Positions 25,810 to 33,180 of a stretch of DNA of 55,864 nucleotides are shown in pieces. The position numbers and the translations under genes were made by a program. Within the stretch, counting starts at the first letter, position 1. Each line of letters starts with the position of its first letter. Below the pieces are notes generated by a model that saw only the letters and a list, made by a program, of their open reading frames with translations, was not told where the DNA came from and did no database searches. This DNA is from an uncultured Rikenellaceae bacterium (lineage in GTDB: Bacteria; Bacteroidota; Bacteroidia; Bacteroidales; UBA932): NCBI GenBank assembly GCA_937906485.1, contig CALCYB010000083.1, positions 1-55,864 of the forward strand, in the 5' to 3' direction.

Positions 25810-27018
25810 ATGGCAACAGTTAAGATTAAGTTCCGACCATCAACGGTTGATGGCGGACAAGGTACAATTTTCTATCAAGTAATCCATAATCGTGTAGCCC
25901 GTCAGCAAAAGACGGGCTACCGTCTCTACGGCTATGAGTGGAACAGCCACTTAACGGAGGTGGTGTTACCACGATTCAATGATGAGAGAAAGCGTTATCT
26001 GTCGGAAATAAGCGATAAAATCCGAATGGATGTAAAGGATCTTCAAATGATTATTTCAGTATTTGAGCATAGCGGATGTGACTATACCGCTGATGATGTG
26101 ATAGCCGAGTTTATAGCGGACAATCCTGAAAATTACCTATTCTCATTCATGGAGGGTGTCATCTCCAATCTGAAAACATTGGGCAAGATACGCACTTCTG
26201 AAACCTATACCGCAACTCTCAGCAGCTTCAAACGCTTTCGTGAGGACAAGGATGTGCCATTGGATGATATGGACTCCGATATGATGATGGCATACGAAGC
26301 ATATTTGAAGAATAACGGAGTGAGTCCCAACTCTTCATCTTTCTATATGCGTAATCTCAGAGCAGTATATAATCGAGCCGTAGAAAAGGGACTTACCTCA
26401 CAACGCTTCCCGTTCAAGCGCGTCTATACGGGAGTGGATAAGACCGTCAAGCGAGCCGTACCATTGAAAGTTATCAAGATAATCAAAGAGTTGGATTTTT
26501 CGATGAATCCGACATTTGACTTTGCCCGAGATATGTTCCTTATGAGTTTCTATACCCGAGGTATGTCATTCGTGGATATGGCATACCTGCGAAAAAAGGA
26601 TTTGCAGAATGGTGTGCTTTCCTATCGCAGACGCAAGACGGGGCAACAGCTATTCATCAAATGGGAGAAATGTATGCAGGAAATAGTGGATAAGTACGAT
26701 AATCCACTGTCGCAATATCTGTTGCCCATCATCAAGCCATTCAGCGAAATAGATGAACGCAAGCAATACATCTATACGGCTCACAACATCAACCGTAGCC
26801 TAAAAGTCATCGGGAAGCAATTGGGTTTGTCCGTAACGCTTACAATGTATGTAAGCCGTCACGCTTGGGCAAGCATCGCCAAGAGCAAGAATGTTCCTAT
26901 TTCGGTTATCAGTGAAGGAATGGGTCACGATTCAGAAGCGACTACACGCATCTACCTGGCATCATTGGATACAATGGCAATCGATAAGGCGAATAGTATG
27001 ATATTGAAATCTCTGTAA
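25810..27018 (+). CDS. Tyrosine recombinase / site-specific integrase
   Basis: A 402-residue Bacteroidota-type tyrosine recombinase. The N-terminus is an arm-type domain (VKIKFRPSTVDGGQGTIFYQ), residues about 105-210 are the SAM-like core-binding domain, and the C-terminal half is catalytic. Catalytic residues are the Arg in SFYTRGMSFVDMAYL (about 252), the Lys in YRRRKTGQ, the Arg-His in YVSRHAWASIAK (about 350), the His in GMGHDSEATTRIYLAS (about 373) and Tyr about 382. The first His of the HxxR motif is Tyr here, as in many recombinases of the phylum. It sits directly before an inverted-repeat-bounded segment and a fimbrial operon, which points to a promoter invertase rather than an element integrase; the latter cannot be excluded. 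Confidence 0.93.
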   Translation: MATVKIKFRPSTVDGGQGTIFYQVIHNRVARQQKTGYRLYGYEWNSHLTEVVLPRFNDERKRYLSEISDKIRMDVKDLQMIISVFEHSGCDYTADDVIAEFIADNPENYLFSFMEGVISNLKTLGKIRTSETYTATLSSFKRFREDKDVPLDDMDSDMMMAYEAYLKNNGVSPNSSSFYMRNLRAVYNRAVEKGLTSQRFPFKRVYTGVDKTVKRAVPLKVIKIIKELDFSMNPTFDFARDMFLMSFYTRGMSFVDMAYLRKKDLQNGVLSYRRRKTGQQLFIKWEKCMQEIVDKYDNPLSQYLLPIIKPFSEIDERKQYIYTAHNINRSLKVIGKQLGLSVTLTMYVSRHAWASIAKSKNVPISVISEGMGHDSEATTRIYLASLDTMAIDKANSMILKSL

Positions 27019-27023
27019 GTGAA

Positions 27024-27171
27024 GGATTGTTGAGCGAATTGTAAAGTCTCTTTGGAAGAGAAATGATTATCGATGCAATATTACACATTTTTCGGCAAAT
27101 GACACCAGATTACACTAAAAAATGTTACGCAAGATTCTGATTTTGTTTTGGTCAAAGGCGGATTGTTGAGC
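27024..27171 (+). repeat. 12-bp direct repeat GGATTGTTGAGC
   Basis: GGATTGTTGAGC occurs at 27024-27035, just after the recombinase stop, and again at 27160-27171 inside the presumed invertible segment. The spacing is 136 bases. They may be accessory or arm-type recombinase sites. Confidence 0.55.
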
Positions 27172-27248
27172 AAAGCACATTATACTTATTCAAATAACCT
27201 GCTCGTAATCAAAGAGGATATACCGCATAAATCACTCTTCCAAAGAGA
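27047..27248. repeat. Inverted repeats bounding a putative invertible promoter segment
   Basis: TCTCTTTGGAAGAG (27047-27060) and its exact reverse complement CTCTTCCAAAGAGA (27235-27248) flank 174 bases of AT-rich DNA. The segment lies between the recombinase stop and the first fimbrial gene, the right repeat ending 30 bases before its ATG. This is the layout of Bacteroidales invertons, where a tyrosine recombinase flips a promoter. I find no perfect TAnnTTTG box in the segment in either orientation, so the promoter itself is not located; each repeat contains TCTCTTTG, one base off the -7 box. Confidence 0.75.
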
Positions 27249-27278
27249 TAAGTTATAAGTTATCAATTATTTCGATTT

Positions 27279-28556
27279 ATGCGCATTAAGAAATATTGTA
27301 TAACGCTGATTCTCTTGCTGTCTGGCGTGGGTGTTGCGCATTCGCAAGTGAGACACACGGAAATCTGTATTGACTTCCGTGTGAACAGTATTGTCATAGA
27401 CTCCGCCTATTCGGACAATGCCGTCCGTATGCAGGAGATGGTGGAGTTCCTACGAACTATCCGTCAAGACAGTACAATCCACATCGTTGAAGTTTCCTTC
27501 TGTGGTGCTGCATCACCCGAAGGCAGCGACGAGCTTAACCGCAAGTTGGCACGAGGTCGTCTCACAGCTCTTGAAAATCTCGTTCGCCAGCAGGTGGATA
27601 TTCCCGACAGTATCATTACCTATAATAACAACTACATTCCTTGGGAGTTTCTTAAATCCCAAATTGAAGATTCAGAACTAGTTTATAAAAATGAAGTGCT
27701 TGCCATACTGGAAGAAGAGTCTTTCTTGGTTGATTATCATTATCCAAACTTACACATTGATAATCGCATCGTGAAATTGCGGGCATTGAATGATGGTAAG
27801 GTTTGGCAACAGATGCACAAGCTTTTCTTCGAGCGTATGCGAAATGCGTGTGCCGTGTTTGTAACCTACAAAAAAGAGTTGCCGGTTGTTCAACTGCCTA
27901 TTATAACAGTGCCCAAACCTACTACACTGGGATATGAACCGAAAGAACCTATAGTGCCAGAATTTGTAATAGAAGAACCAAAGGAGAAATCCCCATTAAT
28001 AAAGGAGAAATCCCCATTTAATATGGGTCTTAAAACTAATTTGTTATACACTATTTTAGCCATTCCAAATCTTGGAGCCGAATTCTATTTGGGCAGTAAC
28101 TTCAGCGTAGCCACCAATTGGCATTATGCGTGGTGGAAGAATGATAGAAAGTATTATTATTGGCGTACATATGGTGGCGATTTGGCTGTTCGCTATTGGT
28201 TTGGGAAAAAGGCTCACGAAAAACCCCTGACAGGTCATCATATAGGACTGTACGGCCAAATGATAACTTATGACTTCGAACTTGGAGGCAAAGGCGTTCT
28301 TGCTGACCCTTGGAGCTGGACTACTGGATTGGAATATGGTTACTCGCTACCTGTTGCCAAACGCTTGAATCTCGATTTCACAATCGGTCTGGGCTATCAT
28401 TGGGGAGAATTTAAGGAATACTTGCCCATTGATGGACACTATGTGTGGCAGGTAACCAAGAATCGCAACTATTGGGGTCCGACAAAAGCCGAAATCTCAC
28501 TGGTGTGGCTCATCGGAAGAGGCAACTATAATGTAAGGAAAGGTGGCAATAAATGA
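27279..28556 (+). CDS. DUF3575 domain protein of a fimbrial operon
   Basis: A 425-residue exported protein with signal MRIKKYCITLILLLSGVGVAHS. Residues about 25-130 resemble an OmpA-like fold (SFCGAASPEGSDELNRKLARGR), and the C-terminal 180 residues are the DUF3575 region (MGLKTNLLYTILAIPNLGAEFYLG), probably an outer-membrane barrel. Members accompany Mfa/FimA-type fimbriae in Bacteroidales and are thought to help anchor or assemble them. A 7-residue tandem duplication (KEKSPLI, KEKSPFN) links the two parts. It is the first gene after the presumed invertible segment and overlaps the next gene by 4 bases. Confidence 0.88.
   Translation: MRIKKYCITLILLLSGVGVAHSQVRHTEICIDFRVNSIVIDSAYSDNAVRMQEMVEFLRTIRQDSTIHIVEVSFCGAASPEGSDELNRKLARGRLTALENLVRQQVDIPDSIITYNNNYIPWEFLKSQIEDSELVYKNEVLAILEEESFLVDYHYPNLHIDNRIVKLRALNDGKVWQQMHKLFFERMRNACAVFVTYKKELPVVQLPIITVPKPTTLGYEPKEPIVPEFVIEEPKEKSPLIKEKSPFNMGLKTNLLYTILAIPNLGAEFYLGSNFSVATNWHYAWWKNDRKYYYWRTYGGDLAVRYWFGKKAHEKPLTGHHIGLYGQMITYDFELGGKGVLADPWSWTTGLEYGYSLPVAKRLNLDFTIGLGYHWGEFKEYLPIDGHYVWQVTKNRNYWGPTKAEISLVWLIGRGNYNVRKGGNK
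27980..28021 (+). repeat. 21-bp in-frame tandem repeat in the DUF3575 gene
   Basis: AAAGGAGAAATCCCCATTAA-type units at 27980-28000 and 28001-28021 differ at the end by one base and encode the repeated linker KEKSP. Slippage here would change linker length by 7 residues without breaking frame. Confidence 0.7.
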
Positions 28557-29584
28557 TGAGACTATTTAACATATACGTATTATGTGCCATACTGATAGTA
28601 CCATTGGTATCGTGCGAACATAAGGAACTATGCTATGACCACGATCCTCATGCGTTGAAGTATCATGTCAATGTGAAAGCATCGTATGAACAGGAATGGC
28701 AATATACCTATGGTGATGCTACTGATTGGGAAGCCGAATGGCCTGAGGAGCTCTCTATGAGTTATGAAAGCCTGCGTCCGGACATACCTGAGGGATTGCG
28801 AGTATTGTCTTTTGACGAAACTGGCAGACAGGAAATGAAAAACATGCCAGCAAGTGGTGGCAACCTCTTATTGTCAGAAGGTTCGCATTCACTTCTTTTT
28901 TACAATAATGATACCGAATATATCGTATTCGACAAGCTTGAATCGTTCGCCACAGCCAGAGCTACTACCCGAACTCGAACTCGAAGTTCCTATAAGGGCA
29001 ACAGCTATAGCCAAACGGAGAATGAGAATACAGTAAGTGCTCCCGATATGCTTTATGGTAACTATCTGGAGAAATATACCCCCGAAAAGGTGGTTGCCGC
29101 TCCTAATATGGATATTACAATGCATCCGCTGGTATTCACCTATGTGATAAAGTATGAATTTGAACACGGACTACAGTATGTTGCATTGGCACGCGGTGCA
29201 TTAGCGGGTATGGCAGAAGCCGTATATATGAACAGCGGCAAAACTTCTGCCGATGTTGTCACAATCTTGTATGATTGTACTATTGAGGATTATGGGACAC
29301 AAGCCGTTGTAAATTCATTTGGAATACCCAATTATCCGAATGACAACTATATGCGTACAAGCGATAGATATGGTTTGAACCTGGAAGTCAAGTTAAAGAA
29401 TGGAATCGTCAGGAATTTTGACTTTGATGTAACCGAGCAAGTTGCCAAACAACCGCATGGAGGAATAATCACCGTGAGTGGCATCAAAATCTCCGATGAG
29501 GACGGTAATCAGGGAGGTTCCGGCTTTAATGTGGATGTAGACGATTGGGGAGAGTTTGAAGATATTGAAATCCCATTAGATTAA
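28553..29584 (+). CDS. DUF5119 (FimB/Mfa2-like) fimbrial anchor lipoprotein
   Basis: A 343-residue lipoprotein; the signal ends in IVPLVSC with the lipid Cys before EHKELC. The YHVNVKASYEQEW and GGNLLLSEGSHSLLFYNNDTEYI segments match DUF5119/Mfa2-type anchor proteins, which hold the fimbrial base on the outer membrane and limit fibre length. A run of Thr and Arg (ATARATTRTRTRSS, around residue 140) is unusual. The start overlaps the DUF3575 stop (ATGA), and the C-terminus VDDWGEFEDIEIPLD resembles the C-terminal strand of fimbrillins. Confidence 0.85.
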   Translation: MMRLFNIYVLCAILIVPLVSCEHKELCYDHDPHALKYHVNVKASYEQEWQYTYGDATDWEAEWPEELSMSYESLRPDIPEGLRVLSFDETGRQEMKNMPASGGNLLLSEGSHSLLFYNNDTEYIVFDKLESFATARATTRTRTRSSYKGNSYSQTENENTVSAPDMLYGNYLEKYTPEKVVAAPNMDITMHPLVFTYVIKYEFEHGLQYVALARGALAGMAEAVYMNSGKTSADVVTILYDCTIEDYGTQAVVNSFGIPNYPNDNYMRTSDRYGLNLEVKLKNGIVRNFDFDVTEQVAKQPHGGIITVSGIKISDEDGNQGGSGFNVDVDDWGEFEDIEIPLD

Positions 29585-29634
29585 TGAGTGAATGCAATAT
29601 AAATCCTTTTATTAATCATTAAATTTTCAAAACA

Positions 29635-30567
29635 ATGAAGAAATTTTTATTTTTAGGTATCGCTGCAACTGCTATGTTTGCCAGCTGTACAAATGACGAG
29701 ATGGTGGAGATGAATCCACAAAGTGCAATTGGATTTGAAACATTTGTTGACAAATCTACTCGTGCCACAGATGTAACATTGGATAACCTTGGAACTTTTT
29801 GGGTTTATGGTTGGAGAACCAAAGATGGTGGATTGCCCGAGCAGATTTTCGATAATCAGGAAGTAAGTGTAAATGCTCTTGGAGAATGTACATATTCTCC
29901 ACTCCAGTATTGGGTAGGTGACTATGAGTACGATTTTGAGGCTGTATCGCCACAAACAGGAGGAAGCGGTGTAACAGTTACTGCTAGTTGTGGAGCAAGC
30001 ACCATAAAATTTGTGAGTGATTCACAAACTGATCTTATTTACGCTAGTGCAAGCAAAGATTTGTTATCATATGACCATGATATTCTCGCATCAGATCCTG
30101 GTGCTGTAGGTTTGATATTTGGTCACTTGTTGTCTCGTGTTAAGTTTACTTTCACTAACGGAGCTGTTGCTGGTAGCGCTGCAAAGATTGATGTTACTGA
30201 TGTAACGATCGAAAGCGCAGGTACTACAGGTGTTTACACTCCTTCTACTGGAACTTGGGCTACTGCAACAGCAACTGGAGATGTATCATTCGCAGACATC
30301 ACCAACATTGGAGGAAATGCATCTGGAGAAACGGATCATAAATACTTGATTCCTTACAATGTGATGGGTCATTCAGTTAGCTTTACTGTAACTATGACTC
30401 AGGGTTCTGTTTCAGATTCATTTGACTATACAGTAACATTACCTGACCTCACTTTGGAAAAAGGAAAGAGTTACAACTTCAAAGCTACATTTAACCCTGG
30501 ATATCCTATTGAATTTACAGCTGATGTTACTGATTGGGGTGTCTTTAATGAAGTTACCATTCCTTAA
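29635..30567 (+). CDS. Fimbrillin family protein (probable major subunit)
   Basis: A 310-residue lipoprotein precursor with signal MKKFLFLGIAATAMFASC. It has the Mfa-like/fimbrillin layout: a short acidic pro-segment, then VDKSTRATDVTLDNLG, which carries an Arg (about residue 43) of the kind cleaved by Arg-specific proteases to let donor strands polymerise, and a C-terminal strand ITADVTDWGVFNEVTI-like segment. It would be the shaft subunit of a type V pilus. A strong intercistronic hairpin just after the gene suits high expression over the following tip gene. Confidence 0.87.
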   Translation: MKKFLFLGIAATAMFASCTNDEMVEMNPQSAIGFETFVDKSTRATDVTLDNLGTFWVYGWRTKDGGLPEQIFDNQEVSVNALGECTYSPLQYWVGDYEYDFEAVSPQTGGSGVTVTASCGASTIKFVSDSQTDLIYASASKDLLSYDHDILASDPGAVGLIFGHLLSRVKFTFTNGAVAGSAAKIDVTDVTIESAGTTGVYTPSTGTWATATATGDVSFADITNIGGNASGETDHKYLIPYNVMGHSVSFTVTMTQGSVSDSFDYTVTLPDLTLEKGKSYNFKATFNPGYPIEFTADVTDWGVFNEVTIP

Positions 30568-30597
30568 TAACCAAACACTCTTTTTGAGAAATTTAGG

Positions 30598-30624
30598 GTA
30601 TAAGGGGCTGATTACCCCTTATAC
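30598..30624 (+). terminator. Intercistronic hairpin after the major fimbrillin
   Basis: Perfect 10-bp arms GTATAAGGGG (30598-30607) and CCCCTTATAC (30615-30624) enclose a 7-base loop. No T-run follows, so it is more likely a partial terminator or an mRNA-stabilising end than a complete stop. Confidence 0.65.
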
Positions 30625-30676
30625 TCACTATAATGAGCCGCTGGCTCAACTGCAAGAATAAGAATACATAGAGAAC

Positions 30677-32947
30677 ATGAAGAAGTATTATTTGTATATT
30701 GTATCTTCCGCTGCGTTTGCCTTTCTGATGATGTCTTGTGTCAATGATGAGATTATAGAGACACCTATAATTTCATCTCCAAGCAAGACCATTGCTTTTG
30801 ATGCTGATATTGAGTGGACGGAGCCCGACCAAACAGGCAGTGCTTCTCCTAATAGAGTGGGCAATTTCTCTCTCTTGACTGATACAGGCGAAGAGGTTTT
30901 ACCTTGCGGTGTATATGTGCAAGATGGAATCCAATACAACGGTGAAGAAAAGCCTTTGACCCGTGGTGCTGTTATAAACAGCATCGGCGACTCATTTTAT
31001 GTGTGGGCTACATATACAAAGGATAATGTTTCTTCGGAGTTTTTCTCGAATCTTAAATTCTCCAAAGGCAGTGGCGATGTTTTCAATTCTGAAAATATAT
31101 ACTATTGGCCAGGGTCGGGTACATTAGACTTCGTAGCAGTTTCAAATACGCCAGCAAGCAACTTTGCACCCCAGATGAGTAGTGACGGAACTAAACTGGA
31201 ATCATTTATATACACCGTTCCTGCTGATGCTACACAGCAAAATGATATCATTGTAGCTATAGCCAAAGGGATAGCAGGTGATCATAATACGTCTGTACCT
31301 TTGTCATTCAAGCATATTATGTCAGCAGTGAATGTAAAGATAGGCTCGGTTGTGAAGGGTGAAATACAATCCATTACGTTCAAGAATGTATACAACAAGG
31401 GTAAGTATCTTGTAGAGCAAGGCGTTTGGGTTGTTGACAAGACTTCTGTGGGAGATTTTACCGTTACGATGCAGGACGGCAAGTTTGTATCATCGGGTAC
31501 GGATGCGGAGGGAACACCCGTAAATACTACGGAAGGAACATTTATGTTTATACCTCAGAATCCAGGTGATAACGCTGAAATGGTAATTGAATTTTTGGAT
31601 TCAAATACAGGGCATCTGTACTCTGATGATGATACCAAGAATCCATATAAGCCCGCTCTTCGTGGCTCTATTGCAGATGACAATTGGGATAAGAACAAAA
31701 CAGTCAACTATATGCTCTCTATCGACGAATCGTTTACTCTGACGATCGAGCCTGTAGGCAAGAAGTTGGATGCTCACTATGTGATTGGTTATGCCAATGT
31801 AACGGTAGAGGAAATTGACAATTGGACGATTGAAGTCTCTTCAGACATTTCCTCCGATGAACAAATAACCATTCAACCCGAGGAAGAGGTAAATCCTCTT
31901 GCAAAAGAAGGTTTCTGGACTGATAAAGTAGTGGACGCTGATGGTAATGTCACTACGGAATCTGCTCGAGGTTCGAGCTCATGGTCTGGAACAGGTAATG
32001 TAACCAACAAATTGTTCTATATATTTATTCCAGAGAATGTTAGTGATAAAGACAGAGAGATTAGTCTGACACTTAGAGGGACAGGCGACGCTTCAACAGT
32101 ATCTACAACAAAAGTACTGTTGCAGAAATATCCTAATTGGACCGAAGGTGGCTTTGGTTGGGAAGTTGTGGATGATGATGAGAGTGGTGAATATGGATTT
32201 AAATGGACACGAAAGGTTGTTTATCAGTTTTACCAACATCACGGAGAAATTTTTGGATTTGGAGTAGATTGGACTGGTTATTCTCGTACAAAAATGCTTG
32301 AGTTTATCAATGCTATTGTAGCTCCTTATAACAATGGTAATGCCTTGACTGTTGGTGCATCAGATTCGTGGATATATTTAACAGAAACGGAAGTTAACAG
32401 TTATAGTATTTTGGGATTTAAGTTTTGGGCAGAGTATAAGATGAATGTTCATATAGATTATACAAAACTTAATAATATTACCACAGCTTTATCCGAGACA
32501 GATGGATTGGCTAATTCTAAAGCATTGTATCAATTAGGAGGTTCAGCAGCAACATCTTCATTAGAAACAGTGTTGCAGGAGTCAACAAAAACAGAAAATA
32601 CAGACCCTGCATTTACTATTACAAGCGAAGACGGTAGCCTTAATGACTTGTCGGGTATTTTGACATACATACAGAAGAAGAATAAATATAATATGCAGAT
32701 AGTTACCACTGAAGTAGCCACAACTCCTCATCCAATTTTTAATGTAGATGACTTGAAATGGTATCTGCCTGCTTATGGTCAATTCCAATACTTCACTCCT
32801 GACCCTAACATTGCGGGTGATGACAAGTCTCATTATTGGTCGTCGACTGCTGTAAGTGGTTCCTCTGAAGCATATATCGGAGATGGAACGCCCAAAGACC
32901 GTGACCTACCGTATCGTGTTATTGCCGCGCGTAAAAATGACAACTGA
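30677..32947 (+). CDS. Large fimbrillin family protein, probable tip adhesin
   Basis: A 756-residue lipoprotein precursor with signal MKKYYLYIVSSAAFAFLMMSC. The N-terminal half resembles fimbrillins, including the EKPLTRGAVINSIGDSFYVWATY segment with a candidate Arg cleavage site. The C-terminus (about residues 690-756) has WYLPAYGQFQYF, HYWSSTAVSG and YRVIAARK, a pattern seen in DUF1566/FISUMP-type domains at the tips of Bacteroidales fimbriae. Size and last place in the operon fit a minor tip or adhesin subunit. Ligand unknown. Confidence 0.83.
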   Translation: MKKYYLYIVSSAAFAFLMMSCVNDEIIETPIISSPSKTIAFDADIEWTEPDQTGSASPNRVGNFSLLTDTGEEVLPCGVYVQDGIQYNGEEKPLTRGAVINSIGDSFYVWATYTKDNVSSEFFSNLKFSKGSGDVFNSENIYYWPGSGTLDFVAVSNTPASNFAPQMSSDGTKLESFIYTVPADATQQNDIIVAIAKGIAGDHNTSVPLSFKHIMSAVNVKIGSVVKGEIQSITFKNVYNKGKYLVEQGVWVVDKTSVGDFTVTMQDGKFVSSGTDAEGTPVNTTEGTFMFIPQNPGDNAEMVIEFLDSNTGHLYSDDDTKNPYKPALRGSIADDNWDKNKTVNYMLSIDESFTLTIEPVGKKLDAHYVIGYANVTVEEIDNWTIEVSSDISSDEQITIQPEEEVNPLAKEGFWTDKVVDADGNVTTESARGSSSWSGTGNVTNKLFYIFIPENVSDKDREISLTLRGTGDASTVSTTKVLLQKYPNWTEGGFGWEVVDDDESGEYGFKWTRKVVYQFYQHHGEIFGFGVDWTGYSRTKMLEFINAIVAPYNNGNALTVGASDSWIYLTETEVNSYSILGFKFWAEYKMNVHIDYTKLNNITTALSETDGLANSKALYQLGGSAATSSLETVLQESTKTENTDPAFTITSEDGSLNDLSGILTYIQKKNKYNMQIVTTEVATTPHPIFNVDDLKWYLPAYGQFQYFTPDPNIAGDDKSHYWSSTAVSGSSEAYIGDGTPKDRDLPYRVIAARKNDN

Positions 32948-32987
32948 TATAGAAGTGAGACTATGCAGGGCATAGGACCAACCAAAC

Positions 32988-33017
32988 GAGGCTTTCCATT
33001 GACCAATGGGAAGCCTC
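32988..33017 (+). terminator. Probable terminator of the fimbrial operon
   Basis: Arms GAGGCTTTCCATTG (32988-33001) and CAATGGGAAGCCTC (33004-33017) pair over 13-14 bp with one G-U pair. The following T-run is weak (ACTTTC). Confidence 0.6.
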
Positions 33018-33111
33018 AGACTTTCATAGCAACTTGCATCAGTATAAACTGTGTCAAGGTTCTTCATGTATGGCTTCCAAGCATCTGCCAGCAGCTTTCG
33101 GAAGCACCACC

Positions 33112-33171
33112 AGCAACTTCCCCGGGAACCAATTCTCAGCAACTCTCCTACAGCAACCAACTCCCAGCAAC
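33112..33171. repeat. Imperfect CAGCAAC repeats
   Basis: CAGCAAC occurs at 33112, 33137, 33151 and 33165, the last three spaced 14 bases apart with CAACTC spacers. The tract lies just beyond the 3' end of the DUF4954 gene. No function is evident; it marks the junction between accessory and core DNA. Confidence 0.5.
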
Positions 33172-33180
33172 CAACTCAAC

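Noticed and set aside
25810..32947. The recombinase and fimbrial genes as an integrative conjugative element
   Set aside because: No relaxase, conjugation genes or element-length direct repeats were seen; a locus-specific invertase explains the layout better.
33112..33171. CAGCAAC repeats as a CRISPR array
   Set aside because: Units are 7 bases with irregular 7-18 base spacers; there are no cas genes nearby.
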